A stretch of DNA of 64,000 nt. It comes from Spirochaetaceae bacterium. GTDB taxonomy: Bacteria; Spirochaetota; Spirochaetia; Treponematales; Treponemataceae. Shown here one piece after another: positions 1-6,901 of the stretch. Positions within the stretch are counted from its first letter, which is position 1, and each line of letters starts with the position of its first letter. A model generated the notes under the pieces. That model saw only the letters and a program-made list of their open reading frames with translations. It was not told the origin of the DNA and ran no database searches. Location of the stretch: NCBI GenBank assembly GCA_017936665.1, contig JAGBFB010000029.1:62001-126000 (forward strand). Direction: 5' to 3'. The position numbers were made by a program, and so were the translations under genes.

Positions 1-328
1 CATCACTAAAACAAATATTTTCTTTTAGTACAAAAGTCCAAGTTTTTTTATCACGTGAAAGTTTATAAGACTCACAGATTGCAGGAATTGCCTGTAATGT
101 TATTGGGTCGTAACTAAAAAGACCTTCATATAATCCATTAATAATTTGAATTTCGGTGTTATAAGAAGCTGTATGTGGATTTAAATCTGGACTAATGTGA
201 GAAGTTGAAATTACAAATTCTCTTTGATTTTCTGGCACAAACTGTGAAAATACGCTTTGACAACAACAAAACGAAACCACTAAAAAAATAAAGATAGAAA
301 TCCATCTAGTTTTTTTTGCTAAAATCAT
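1..328 (-). CDS. Peptide ABC transporter substrate-binding protein (OppA-like), N-terminal part, runs off window
   Basis: The frame begins at the ATG at 328 and leaves the window at position 1, so about 109 residues are visible. It opens with a signal peptide: a hydrophobic core followed by FCCCQSVFSQ. The next part resembles the start of SBP_bac_5 proteins (OppA/DppA), with ISPDLNPHTA and a NGLYEGLFSYDP segment. Such proteins bind peptides outside the inner membrane and deliver them to an Opp/Dpp permease. The ATG overlaps the TAA of the preceding gene (TAATG), which implies translational coupling. Substrate is inferred from family only; a nickel or other SBP_bac_5 ligand is possible. Confidence 0.75.
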   Translation of the reverse strand, partial: MILAKKTRWISIFIFLVVSFCCCQSVFSQFVPENQREFVISTSHISPDLNPHTASYNTEIQIINGLYEGLFSYDPITLQAIPAICESYKLSRDKKTWTFVLKENICFSD

Positions 329-1776
329 TAAGCCAATCCTAATTTTTGCATTTGTCTTTGTTCTTCTATAAGTGAAGAATATTCTGCTTTCCTTTGGTTC
401 GTTTTAATTATAGTATTTTTTAGAGAAGAAATCTCCATTTTAATACCTTTTATTTTACTTCGAGATAAAGGAGTAACAGTTTCTTTAAAATAATCATCTA
501 AGGCAGAAAGAGTTACAAGTAATTTTTGACATTCAGATAAATTTTTTGCGATAAACTCTACAATTTTGTCATCTGCCATTGCTTCTATTTTTTCGTAACC
601 AGGAGTTTTACGAGTTGTAAAAGATAAGTAATATTTACAGCGTTTTTGTAAAGATAAAATAAATTCATCAAAATTTATATGTTCATATTGTTTTGCTTGA
701 GTAATTTTATCCACGATAATTACTTTGTAAATTTTAGGTTTTTTATCAAGATTAAAAGCCTTTTGGATAATTTCGATTAACTTATCCCAAAAAGTATTTT
801 TCTTGTTTTCAATTAACTCGCTATTTTCTTGAAATTTGCTGATAATTTGTTCAAGTTGAGGTACAATTCCACCTAAAGAACGCACTGCATCCATTAAAAT
901 TGCACGAGTATCTATTTGTTTTTCTTGCTTTTCTTTGTTTGATTTTTTTACAATAAGTTTAGAAATTAAGTTTTGTTGTTTTTCTTTGGCTTTATCACCA
1001 ATAGTTTCATCGATAATTTCTTCGATAAGTTCGTTATAGAAAGGCTTTTTAGTTGCTACAACATGAAACACTTTTTTTATTTGAGCAAGCATGCTTTCTT
1101 TTGAATCAAAAACTTTATCTACAAGAAAGGACGGATGAGCCAAAACTTCTCGTCTAACTTCTACCTTGTAAACTTCTCGTTGAAAATCACCAAATTCTTT
1201 TAGAATACTATTTATTATTTCCACTGACTTAGCAGCATTGTTAAGACTATCATTTAAAAGACTAGTTGCTAAAGCATCTGTACCTTGTCTAATAGGTATT
1301 AAACAATCAGAAAGCCCCTTTGTGTTTGGGCTATCAGATGTTGCAATTACGGAATTCCACATAAAACCATTATTAAAAGCAATTAACTGTTTGATTCTAT
1401 CAGCTTTAATATTTGAAACAGAGAAAGTTAAATAGTTACAGATAAAATCTAGCATAGACTCATAATCAGAAAGGCGAGTCCCGATAACAATATTTCTTTC
1501 TGAGTCTGCAAAAGGCTTATCAGAAATTGGTTTAATTTCAGAAACCTTTTTTTCTAGTTTATATGGGTCAGCTGAAATTGTACTTTTCTTTAACAAAGTT
1601 GTATAAACATTTCCTACATGAGCATGAAGCCGTCTATATTCTTCCAATACTCTTGGCAATTCTTCAGTTTCGTACCAACGGATTTTTTCATCAAAGACTT
1701 CGTTTAATTCTTTTGTAAAAGTTTCGTAGTTTTCCATATATGTATTATCGGATAAATAAGGATTTTCGGCAACCAA
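328..1776 (-). CDS. Conserved-looking hypothetical protein, 482 aa, cytoplasmic
   Basis: I do not recognise a family. The product is Lys/Glu-rich and largely helical, with no signal peptide or membrane segment. Near residues 280-300 there is a strongly basic stretch (KLIVKKSNKEKQEKQ). The size and style resemble the 512-aa DUF5312-type protein at 27705-29243, but I see no convincing alignment. It is read divergently from thrS and is coupled by TAATG to the peptide-binding protein downstream. The start is uncertain: a TTG at 1776 gives the longest frame, and the ATG at 1737 (MENYETF) is the alternative. Neither has a clear Shine-Dalgarno. Confidence 0.7.
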   Translation of the reverse strand: MVAENPYLSDNTYMENYETFTKELNEVFDEKIRWYETEELPRVLEEYRRLHAHVGNVYTTLLKKSTISADPYKLEKKVSEIKPISDKPFADSERNIVIGTRLSDYESMLDFICNYLTFSVSNIKADRIKQLIAFNNGFMWNSVIATSDSPNTKGLSDCLIPIRQGTDALATSLLNDSLNNAAKSVEIINSILKEFGDFQREVYKVEVRREVLAHPSFLVDKVFDSKESMLAQIKKVFHVVATKKPFYNELIEEIIDETIGDKAKEKQQNLISKLIVKKSNKEKQEKQIDTRAILMDAVRSLGGIVPQLEQIISKFQENSELIENKKNTFWDKLIEIIQKAFNLDKKPKIYKVIIVDKITQAKQYEHINFDEFILSLQKRCKYYLSFTTRKTPGYEKIEAMADDKIVEFIAKNLSECQKLLVTLSALDDYFKETVTPLSRSKIKGIKMEISSLKNTIIKTNQRKAEYSSLIEEQRQMQKLGLA

Positions 1777-1787
1777 TATTTTTTATA

Positions 1788-1816
1788 TTGATGTAAAATG
1801 TTAAAATTTATATACT
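1788..1816 (+). promoter_or_regulatory. thrS promoter
   Basis: TTGATG at 1788-1793 and TATACT at 1811-1816 are separated by 17 bp, a good sigma-70-type arrangement. The predicted start near 1822-1824 gives a leader of about 43 nt containing the hairpin at 1832-1848. Confidence 0.6.
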
Positions 1817-1831
1817 ATTTGTCATAAAAAC

Positions 1832-1848
1832 CACGGGATGTAGCCGTG
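1832..1848 (+). promoter_or_regulatory. thrS leader hairpin resembling a tRNA-Thr(UGU) anticodon arm
   Basis: CACGG (1832-1836) pairs with CCGTG (1844-1848) around a 7-nt loop GATGTAG. A 5-bp stem with a 7-nt loop is the geometry of a tRNA anticodon arm, and loop positions 3-5 read TGT, the threonine anticodon UGU, followed by A at the position equivalent to 37. The hairpin ends 6 nt before the ribosome-binding site (AAGGAA, 1855-1860) of thrS. E. coli thrS is translationally repressed by ThrRS binding an anticodon-arm mimic at about the same distance. The role here is inference. Confidence 0.5.
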
Positions 1849-1865
1849 AAGAAAAAGGAACTTAT

Positions 1866-3626
1866 ATGATTCAACTTAAGACAGAAAAAGACAGCCAACT
1901 ATCAAAATTAAGACATAGTATGGCACACGTTATGGCAGAAGCAGTTTTCAAATTGTTTCCTGGTTCAAAAATTGCAATTGGTCCTTCAATTGATACAGGA
2001 TTTTATTATGATTTTGAATTAACACGCCCCATAACACAAGATGACCTTGGAGAAATCGAAAAAGAGATGCGCCGCATTGTAAGCGGGAATCACGATTTTG
2101 TTCGCAAGGAAGTTTCAAAAGATGAAGCCCGTCAAATCTTTGCTGACCAACCTTACAAACTAGAATTGATTGACGAACTTCCAGATGATGAAATTATCAC
2201 AATTTACACACAAGATACTTTTACAGATTTGTGTCGTGGACCTCATGTTGAAAACACAAAACAGTTAAACCCACAAGCCTTCAAATTAATGAAAACAGCT
2301 GGAGCTTACTGGCGTGGTGATGTAAAACGACCAATGCTTACTCGTATTTATGGAACAGCATGGGAAAAACCAAACGACTTAAAAGAATATCTTTTTATGC
2401 TTGAAGAAGCAGAAAAACGGGACCACAGAAAAATCGGTACAGACTTAGATTTATTCCACATTGACGAAGAAAATCCTGGTGAAATTTTCTGGCACCCAAA
2501 CGGTTGGACAATTTATTCTATTATAAAAGATTATGTTAGAGATAAAATTAGAGCAGATGGTTATGTAGAAGTTAATACTCCATTTGTAATGCCTCGTTCT
2601 TTATGGGAAAGAAGTGGACACTGGGCAAAATACAAGGCAAATATGTTCATTACAGAAAGTGAAAAACGCCTTTTTGCTTTAAAACCAATGAACTGTCCAG
2701 GCCATGTAGAAATCTTTAGAAATAGATTACGCTCTTATAAAGATTTACCTTTGCGAATGGCAGAATTTGGTTCTTGTACAAGAAACGAAGCAAGTGGTGC
2801 TTTGCACGGAATTATGCGTGTTCGTGGATTTGTTCAAGACGACGGACACATTTTCTGTACAGAAGAACAAATTCCATCAGAAGTTACAAAGTTCTGTAAT
2901 CTCTTAAAAGATATGTACAAAGATTTTGGATTTACAGAAGATAAGATTTTAGTTAAATTTTCTACTCGCCCTGAATTAAGAGTTGGAACAGATGAAGATT
3001 GGGATAGAGCAGAAGGCGCTTTGGCAGAAGCTTGTAAACAAGCAGGTCTTGAATACGAAATTCAACCAGGCGAAGGTGCTTTCTATGGTCCAAAACTAGA
3101 ATTTACTTTAATTGACGCACTTGGCCGTGAATGGCAATGTGGAACAATCCAAGTTGACTATCAGTTGCCTAGCGCACAAAGATTAAACGCTGAATATGTT
3201 GGTTCTGATAACACAAAACATCATCCTGTAATGTTACATAGAGCAGTTTTAGGTTCTCTTGAAAGATTTATCGGTATTCTTTTAGAAAACTTTGCAGGAG
3301 CATTACCAGCTTGGTTACAATATCAACAGGCAGTTGTAATTCCTGTAGCACCATCACTAGATGATTACGCTGTAGAAATTACAGAAAAACTAAAAGCTTG
3401 TGGTGTAAGAGTTGAAGCAAATCTTGGTAACGACCGTATGAACGGAAAAATTAAAACAGCACAGCTTAAGAAAATTCCATATATGTTAGTTGTTGGTGAA
3501 AAAGAAAAAGCAGATGGAGCAGTTGCTGTTCGCTTTAGAGATGGACGCCCTCAACAAATCATGAAAATTGATGAGTTTATTGCTTACATAAAAGACAAAG
3601 TAGACTCAAAATTTGTAGGAATTTAA
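1866..3626 (+). CDS. thrS: Threonyl-tRNA synthetase lacking the TGS domain
   Basis: This enzyme charges tRNA-Thr in the cytoplasm. The 586-aa product starts directly in the editing-type second domain ([12 protein letters not shown], with the later CRGPHVENT metal-site segment). The class II catalytic core follows, including [13 protein letters not shown] and [12 protein letters not shown], and then the anticodon-binding C-terminus ([14 protein letters not shown]). E. coli ThrRS has about 642 aa; the missing portion is the N-terminal TGS domain, a loss that also occurs in other lineages. ATG at 1866 has AAGGAA 5 nt upstream. The gene has its own promoter and an anticodon-like leader hairpin, so autoregulation is likely. 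Confidence 0.97.
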   Translation: MIQLKTEKDSQLSKLRHSMAHVMAEAVFKLFPGSKIAIGPSIDTGFYYDFELTRPITQDDLGEIEKEMRRIVSGNHDFVRKEVSKDEARQIFADQPYKLELIDELPDDEIITIYTQDTFTDLCRGPHVENTKQLNPQAFKLMKTAGAYWRGDVKRPMLTRIYGTAWEKPNDLKEYLFMLEEAEKRDHRKIGTDLDLFHIDEENPGEIFWHPNGWTIYSIIKDYVRDKIRADGYVEVNTPFVMPRSLWERSGHWAKYKANMFITESEKRLFALKPMNCPGHVEIFRNRLRSYKDLPLRMAEFGSCTRNEASGALHGIMRVRGFVQDDGHIFCTEEQIPSEVTKFCNLLKDMYKDFGFTEDKILVKFSTRPELRVGTDEDWDRAEGALAEACKQAGLEYEIQPGEGAFYGPKLEFTLIDALGREWQCGTIQVDYQLPSAQRLNAEYVGSDNTKHHPVMLHRAVLGSLERFIGILLENFAGALPAWLQYQQAVVIPVAPSLDDYAVEITEKLKACGVRVEANLGNDRMNGKIKTAQLKKIPYMLVVGEKEKADGAVAVRFRDGRPQQIMKIDEFIAYIKDKVDSKFVGI

Positions 3627-3694
3627 TTTTTTTTAATTTTTAGTAACACTTTTTTTTAGAAAGGGTGTTATAATAGATGTAACGGAGGAACAAA

Positions 3695-4279
3695 GTGAAG
3701 AAAATTTTAGGTATTTTATTTGTAGTAGCATTAGTGCTTGTATCTTTTGGATGTGCTTCAAAACCAAAAGAAGTTCTTGGAGCAGAAGGTATTCCACGAC
3801 CACAATGGGTTGCTGATATGGCTTTAGAAGATCCAGTTCTTCATTATGAAATTGGATTTGGAAAAGGAACAAATCGTGCTTCATCAATGGCAAGAGCAGA
3901 ATCAGATGCAAGAAACAAAATTGCTTTCTGGGTAAAAACTGATGTAGAAACAGTTCTTAAAACATATATGCAAGATGCAGGTGTTGCAGATGAAACACAA
4001 ATGATTGAATATATCGAACAAGTTTCTATCCAAACAGCAAACACAACAATTTCTGGTGCAGAAATCAAAGGAAAATGGGAAGACATTGAAGGTGGAATCT
4101 ATGTTTTGATGGGATACGACATCAATAAAGCAGCTGAAAATTTGGCAAAACAAATGGATTCAGTTAGTAAACCATTTATCAGAAACGATTCAGCAGCATT
4201 TGCAGACTTCAAAGCACAAGAAGCATTCAAAGCTTTAGAAGAAAGCAAACGCCAAAAAGCAGCATTAAACGCTGAATAA
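3695..4279 (+). CDS. LPP20-family lipoprotein
   Basis: GTG at 3695 is the start because it follows GGAGGA at 3684-3689 and opens a lipoprotein signal peptide ending VSFGC, so Cys20 would be lipidated. The mature 175 residues resemble LPP20-type lipoproteins: an N-terminal PRPQWV, an alternating Ala/Arg-rich helix (RASSMARAESDARNKIAFW) and a C-terminal strand-helix segment. These proteins are surface or periplasmic lipoproteins of unknown biochemical role. A -10 element TATAAT lies at 3669-3674. A strong bidirectional terminator follows the stop. Family call from pattern only. Confidence 0.8.
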   Translation: MKKILGILFVVALVLVSFGCASKPKEVLGAEGIPRPQWVADMALEDPVLHYEIGFGKGTNRASSMARAESDARNKIAFWVKTDVETVLKTYMQDAGVADETQMIEYIEQVSIQTANTTISGAEIKGKWEDIEGGIYVLMGYDINKAAENLAKQMDSVSKPFIRNDSAAFADFKAQEAFKALEESKRQKAALNAE

Positions 4280-4299
4280 TTAGTTTATTACTAAATACA

Positions 4300-4350
4300 A
4301 AAGACTGTCTAGTAAGTGTAAAATTTTACGCTACAGACAGTCTTTTTTTT
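4300..4350. terminator. Bidirectional rho-independent terminator
   Basis: AAAGACTGTCT (4300-4310) pairs with AGACAGTCTTT (4335-4345). The loop itself folds further (GTGTAAAA/TTTTACGC), so almost the whole element is one hairpin. A T8 run follows on the plus strand and TTTT on the minus strand. It separates the LPP20 lipoprotein from the convergent toxin-antitoxin genes. Confidence 0.85.
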
Positions 4351-4383
4351 GTTTAGTTAGCTTGTAAAAGATTAACTGACAAC

Positions 4384-4464
4384 TTAAATATATTTTCTTA
4401 CATATTCAGCCTTTATCCAACCTTTTTCTTTTGCAGATTTTTCGCTTCTAACTAAATATATCAT
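4384..4464 (-). CDS. 26-aa micro-ORF coupled to vapC
   Basis: ATG at 4464 overlaps the TGA of the toxin gene (ATGA). The frame encodes a basic peptide beginning MIYLVRSEKSAKEKGW and ending VRKYI before TAA at 4384. No family is recognised. The overlap suggests it is translated by termination-reinitiation after the toxin, but a 26-codon frame can occur by chance. The bidirectional terminator lies about 35 nt further on, so it would be the last frame of the operon. Confidence 0.3.
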   Translation of the reverse strand: MIYLVRSEKSAKEKGWIKAEYVRKYI

Positions 4465-4832
4465 GTTAAATTTAAATTAGGAATAAATCTAAAATCTTTT
4501 ATATTTGATGTGAATAATGGTAAATCTAATTCTAATGCGGTGGCTGCAATCAAAGCATCAGGTATAAGCAATCCGTGACTTTTAGAAAAACTCTCAATCA
4601 AGTGTTTTGCTTTTATTGAAATTGATTCTGAAATTTCTATGATTGCAAAATCAGCAAAAGCTTTTTTTATAATTTCGACTTCTTGCTTATTTAACGCACC
4701 AACAATTAATTCCATATAAGTAACGGCTGACATACCTAATCCATGTATTTTTTCGGATGTTAATTTTTGGCGAGTTTCAGGTTTCCCTCGTAGATAATCT
4801 ATAAGGATACAAGTATCACAAATATAAAGCAT
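4461..4832 (-). CDS. PIN-domain toxin, VapC-like
   Basis: The 123-aa product begins MLYICDTCILIDYLRGK, which carries the first PIN-domain acidic residue in an hhDTxxLIdyL motif. Later come the conserved Glu in SAVTYMELIVGAL and the acidic pair region PDALIAATALELD. These residues coordinate Mg2+ for RNA cleavage in VapC ribonucleases. I place the start at ATG 4832 because it overlaps the antitoxin TAA (TAATG), although an in-frame ATG exists at 4847. Length matches VapC proteins (about 125-140 aa). It is the second gene of an antitoxin-toxin operon. Confidence 0.85.
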   Translation of the reverse strand: MLYICDTCILIDYLRGKPETRQKLTSEKIHGLGMSAVTYMELIVGALNKQEVEIIKKAFADFAIIEISESISIKAKHLIESFSKSHGLLIPDALIAATALELDLPLFTSNIKDFRFIPNLNLT

Positions 4833-5047
4833 TATGTGCGACTCCATGCTTTTTGTCGTATTTCTGAAACAGAAATTTCTCTATCTTTCCATAATCCAAA
4901 AGCTAAATCAAAATCTGCTGAATCTTTTTGAACAGGCTTTTCTGGAGCGTAAAGAGAACATACAATTCTATCTAGTAATTTGAGTCTTTCATTGTAAGAA
5001 AGCATATCTATTTGAGTTAAAAGATCATTAAAAGCAACATCTGACAT
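4832..5047 (-). CDS. VapC-associated antitoxin, 71 aa
   Basis: This small acidic protein precedes the PIN toxin and ends one base into its start codon. ATG at 5047 is preferred over an upstream in-frame ATG (5089) because GGAGG lies at 5055-5059, 7 nt away. The sequence contains LSYNERLKLLDRIVCSLY, similar to short antitoxins with a Leu-rich dimerising helix, and a C-terminal segment with SEIRQKAW that would wrap the toxin. The DNA-binding fold cannot be assigned by eye. Function is inferred mainly from position. Confidence 0.7.
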   Translation of the reverse strand: MSDVAFNDLLTQIDMLSYNERLKLLDRIVCSLYAPEKPVQKDSADFDLAFGLWKDREISVSEIRQKAWSRT

Positions 5048-5117
5048 ATTTGCACCTCCGCCTACATAAAATATATCATATTTTGGCAAAAAAATAAAAT
5101 GATTTCTTTACCTAAAA

Positions 5118-5167
5118 AAATCTTACCCCGTAGTTTAATTTATAATAAAAACTACAGGGCAAGATTT
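5118..5167 (-). terminator. Terminator after the HU/DUF4469 gene
   Basis: On the minus strand AAATCTTGCCC and TGTAGTTT pair with AAACTACGGGG and TAAGATTT, interrupted by a few mismatches, and the stem is followed by a T run. It lies 9 nt after the stop codon of the gene at 5176-5946. Confidence 0.75.
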
Positions 5168-5175
5168 ATATTACT

Positions 5176-5946
5176 TTAGATAATTTTGACTGGATTACTT
5201 TCTGTTTCTAGAATTTCTTTTCGTGTTCTAGTTGTTGATAAATAGTTTGTTCTTACAACAATACTGTATGATTTACCACTTTCAAGAGTTTCTGGAACAA
5301 AAAAGTTTAATTCACTTGGTTTGTTCCTAAAAATATTTTCTTGCGTCACTTTTATCCAAGTGGATTCATCAGAATTAATTTCTGAATCTGAAGTAAGAGG
5401 AGCAAAGAAAATTCCAGACTTATCATCACCTAGTTTTAGTTTTGTGCCAGTAATTTTTGCAGGTTTTCCCATAGTAAGTGTTTGGTTTTCTTCTTTTGTA
5501 TATAGGTCTACTATATCAGTAATTGTAAAATTTGGATCTGCAAAAATAACATTACCAACATCTAGAGATGAAATTGCATCTAATGTAAATTGTGTTGGTG
5601 AAAATTTAATTAAAAAATCACCTTTTTCTTGTACATCTTTTTTTGCTTTTGCACTACATTTCATACCTATGTATATTGTACCAATATCTAAAAGATTTAC
5701 TGCTTTACCTTGTTGAATAAGTTTTAAGATTTTCTTTTGAATTAGGATTGCAGCATATTGTAGTAGATGAGGGTCAATTGCTTTATTTTCTTCAGCAAGT
5801 TCAGAGATGATATTGTTAAATTTAACATTATGTCTATCAACTCGAACATAATAAGTTCCATCTTTTTTTAGGTGGTTTTGATGTAGTTTTACACTTATTA
5901 ATGAATTTGCATTTTCTAGTGTAGATAAATTTTCATGTATTGCCAT
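5176..5946 (-). CDS. HU-like DNA-binding protein with C-terminal DUF4469-type domain
   Basis: The 256-aa product looks like the two-part proteins common in Treponema and Bacteroidetes. Residues 15-115 form a viral/CCDC81-like HU domain (LISVKLHQNHLKKDGTYYVR, then a YAAILIQKKILKLIQQGKAVNLLDIGTIYI segment), and residues 140-256 form a beta-rich Ig-like DUF4469 domain starting PNFTITDIVDLYTKEEN and ending in a strand-rich SYSIVVRTNYLS region. A role in nucleoid structure or DNA binding is inferred from the fold. ATG at 5946 has AAGGA upstream. No operon partner is apparent. The DUF number is from memory. Confidence 0.75.
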   Translation of the reverse strand: MAIHENLSTLENANSLISVKLHQNHLKKDGTYYVRVDRHNVKFNNIISELAEENKAIDPHLLQYAAILIQKKILKLIQQGKAVNLLDIGTIYIGMKCSAKAKKDVQEKGDFLIKFSPTQFTLDAISSLDVGNVIFADPNFTITDIVDLYTKEENQTLTMGKPAKITGTKLKLGDDKSGIFFAPLTSDSEINSDESTWIKVTQENIFRNKPSELNFFVPETLESGKSYSIVVRTNYLSTTRTRKEILETESNPVKII

Positions 5947-5993
5947 ATTTGATATCCTTGCACTTTTTATAATGCGACTTCGTTTAGTTTTTT

Positions 5994-6017
5994 AAGATTT
6001 CATACGAAATCTTTTTT
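5994..6017 (+). terminator. Short terminator-like hairpin
   Basis: AAGATTTC (5994-6001) pairs with GAAATCTT (6006-6013) around a 4-nt loop and is followed by a run of T on the plus strand. No plus-strand gene precedes it, so it may end an unseen short transcript or act in the leader of the minus-strand HU gene. Confidence 0.45.
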
Positions 6018-6075
6018 TTAGAGAAAATGGAGAAAATTACTTGCAAAAAAACTAAATAGGAAGTAGGATATCTTA

Positions 6076-6148
6076 TAGAAGGGAAGTATCACTACTTTCT
6101 ACTTATTATGGCTTAAATCTATTGGCGTAGGTTTAAGCTATTTTTTTT
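6076..6148 (+). ncRNA. Candidate small RNA with its own promoter and terminator
   Basis: TTGCAA (6041-6046) and TAGGAT (6064-6069) are 17 bp apart, giving a start near 6076. The predicted transcript is about 70 nt. It ends in a strong intrinsic terminator: GCTTAAATCTA (6111-6121) pairs with TAGGTTTAAGC (6128-6138), followed by eight T at 6141-6148. The terminator overlaps the last codons of the minus-strand gene at 6133-6414, so the RNA would be antisense to that mRNA's 3' end. No RNA family recognised. Confidence 0.35.
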
Positions 6149-6414
6149 GCAAGTATTAAACAATCATACATTGCATCTTTACCTCCTGTAACTGAAATAT
6201 CATAAGTTTGCGAAAGCAAACTTGATATAATTCTACCTTTTGATATGTATTTTATCACTTTGTCAAAGATAGAATAATTATCAGTATGAAAATAAAATTT
6301 TAATAAAGTTGAGTTTTTATTAGTTTGTGAGCGTGTGTAAATTATATTTTTTGCTCGATAGAATAAAGCATTCCATACTTTTTTATTTGCACATATACTT
6401 TCTTTTCTTTCCAC
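6133..6414 (-). CDS. Small hypothetical protein, 93 aa
   Basis: The GTG at 6414 opens a 93-residue frame with no recognised domain. It is basic at the N-terminus (MERKESICANKKVW) with amphipathic segments later (YSIFDKVIKYISKGRIISS). There is no signal peptide. The Shine-Dalgarno is weak (AGGT). The 3' end coincides with a hairpin that terminates a plus-strand transcript. It may be a decayed or orphan gene at the edge of the accessory island; coding status is only moderately supported. Confidence 0.4.
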   Translation of the reverse strand: MERKESICANKKVWNALFYRAKNIIYTRSQTNKNSTLLKFYFHTDNYSIFDKVIKYISKGRIISSLLSQTYDISVTGGKDAMYDCLILAKKIA

Positions 6415-6574
6415 TAATTACCTATACTTTATAGATTAAACTTTCATTAGATTTTACATCCAATTAACTATACAACATTCTACAGTATCTTTTTTTATCT
6501 GTAAAGAAAAAAATAAGAAAAATTAAAAAAATAATAAATTTTGAAATAAAATGTAAAATTTTAGTTGTTTTAAA

Positions 6575-6752
6575 ACGTTTCTAACCTAGAAATAGAAATG
6601 TTTCTAGGTTAGAAACGAAATGTGTTCTAGGCTAGAAATGATACCGTCAGGAACATGTAAACAAAAAATTTACAACATGTAAACAAAATGTATTCTAGGT
6701 TGTAAACGGTTTGCGTTCTAGACTGTAAACGATGTGTGTTCTGGTAGAAAAT
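6575..6752. repeat. 23-bp periodic array of palindrome-like units upstream of the defence island
   Basis: This 487-bp gap (6415-6901) contains no gene but a striking array. TTCTAG-type units begin at 6602, 6625, 6693, 6716 and 6739, a 23-bp period except for one 68-bp step. Unit consensus is roughly TTCTAGGyTrkAAACGnnnTG. TTTCTAACCTAGAAA (6578-6592) and TTTCTAGGTTAGAAA (6601-6615) are perfect inverted copies 8 nt apart. In the 68-bp step AACATGTAAACAAAA occurs twice (6652 and 6674). The array resembles a multi-site operator; from 6753 to the first gene the DNA is AT-rich and promoter-like. Confidence 0.75.
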
Positions 6753-6901
6753 AGAAATATTTTTTAGTGTGTCGTTATTTGCGACAGATGGTGTGGTAGA
6801 ATAATGGTATGTTTTTTTATAAAAACTAATTAAATATATCTAAATAAAAGAAAATATGATAAAATATGATATATCAATTTAATTAATTTTTGAGGTGATT
6901 T

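Noticed and set aside
3642-3674. Terminator between thrS and the LPP20 lipoprotein
   Set aside because: TAACAC/GTGTTA arms exist, but the T run lies inside the loop rather than after the stem, and the right arm overlaps the -10 box; at most an operator.
6575-6752. CRISPR array
   Set aside because: The 23-bp units are degenerate and follow each other directly without unique spacers, and no cas genes adjoin them.
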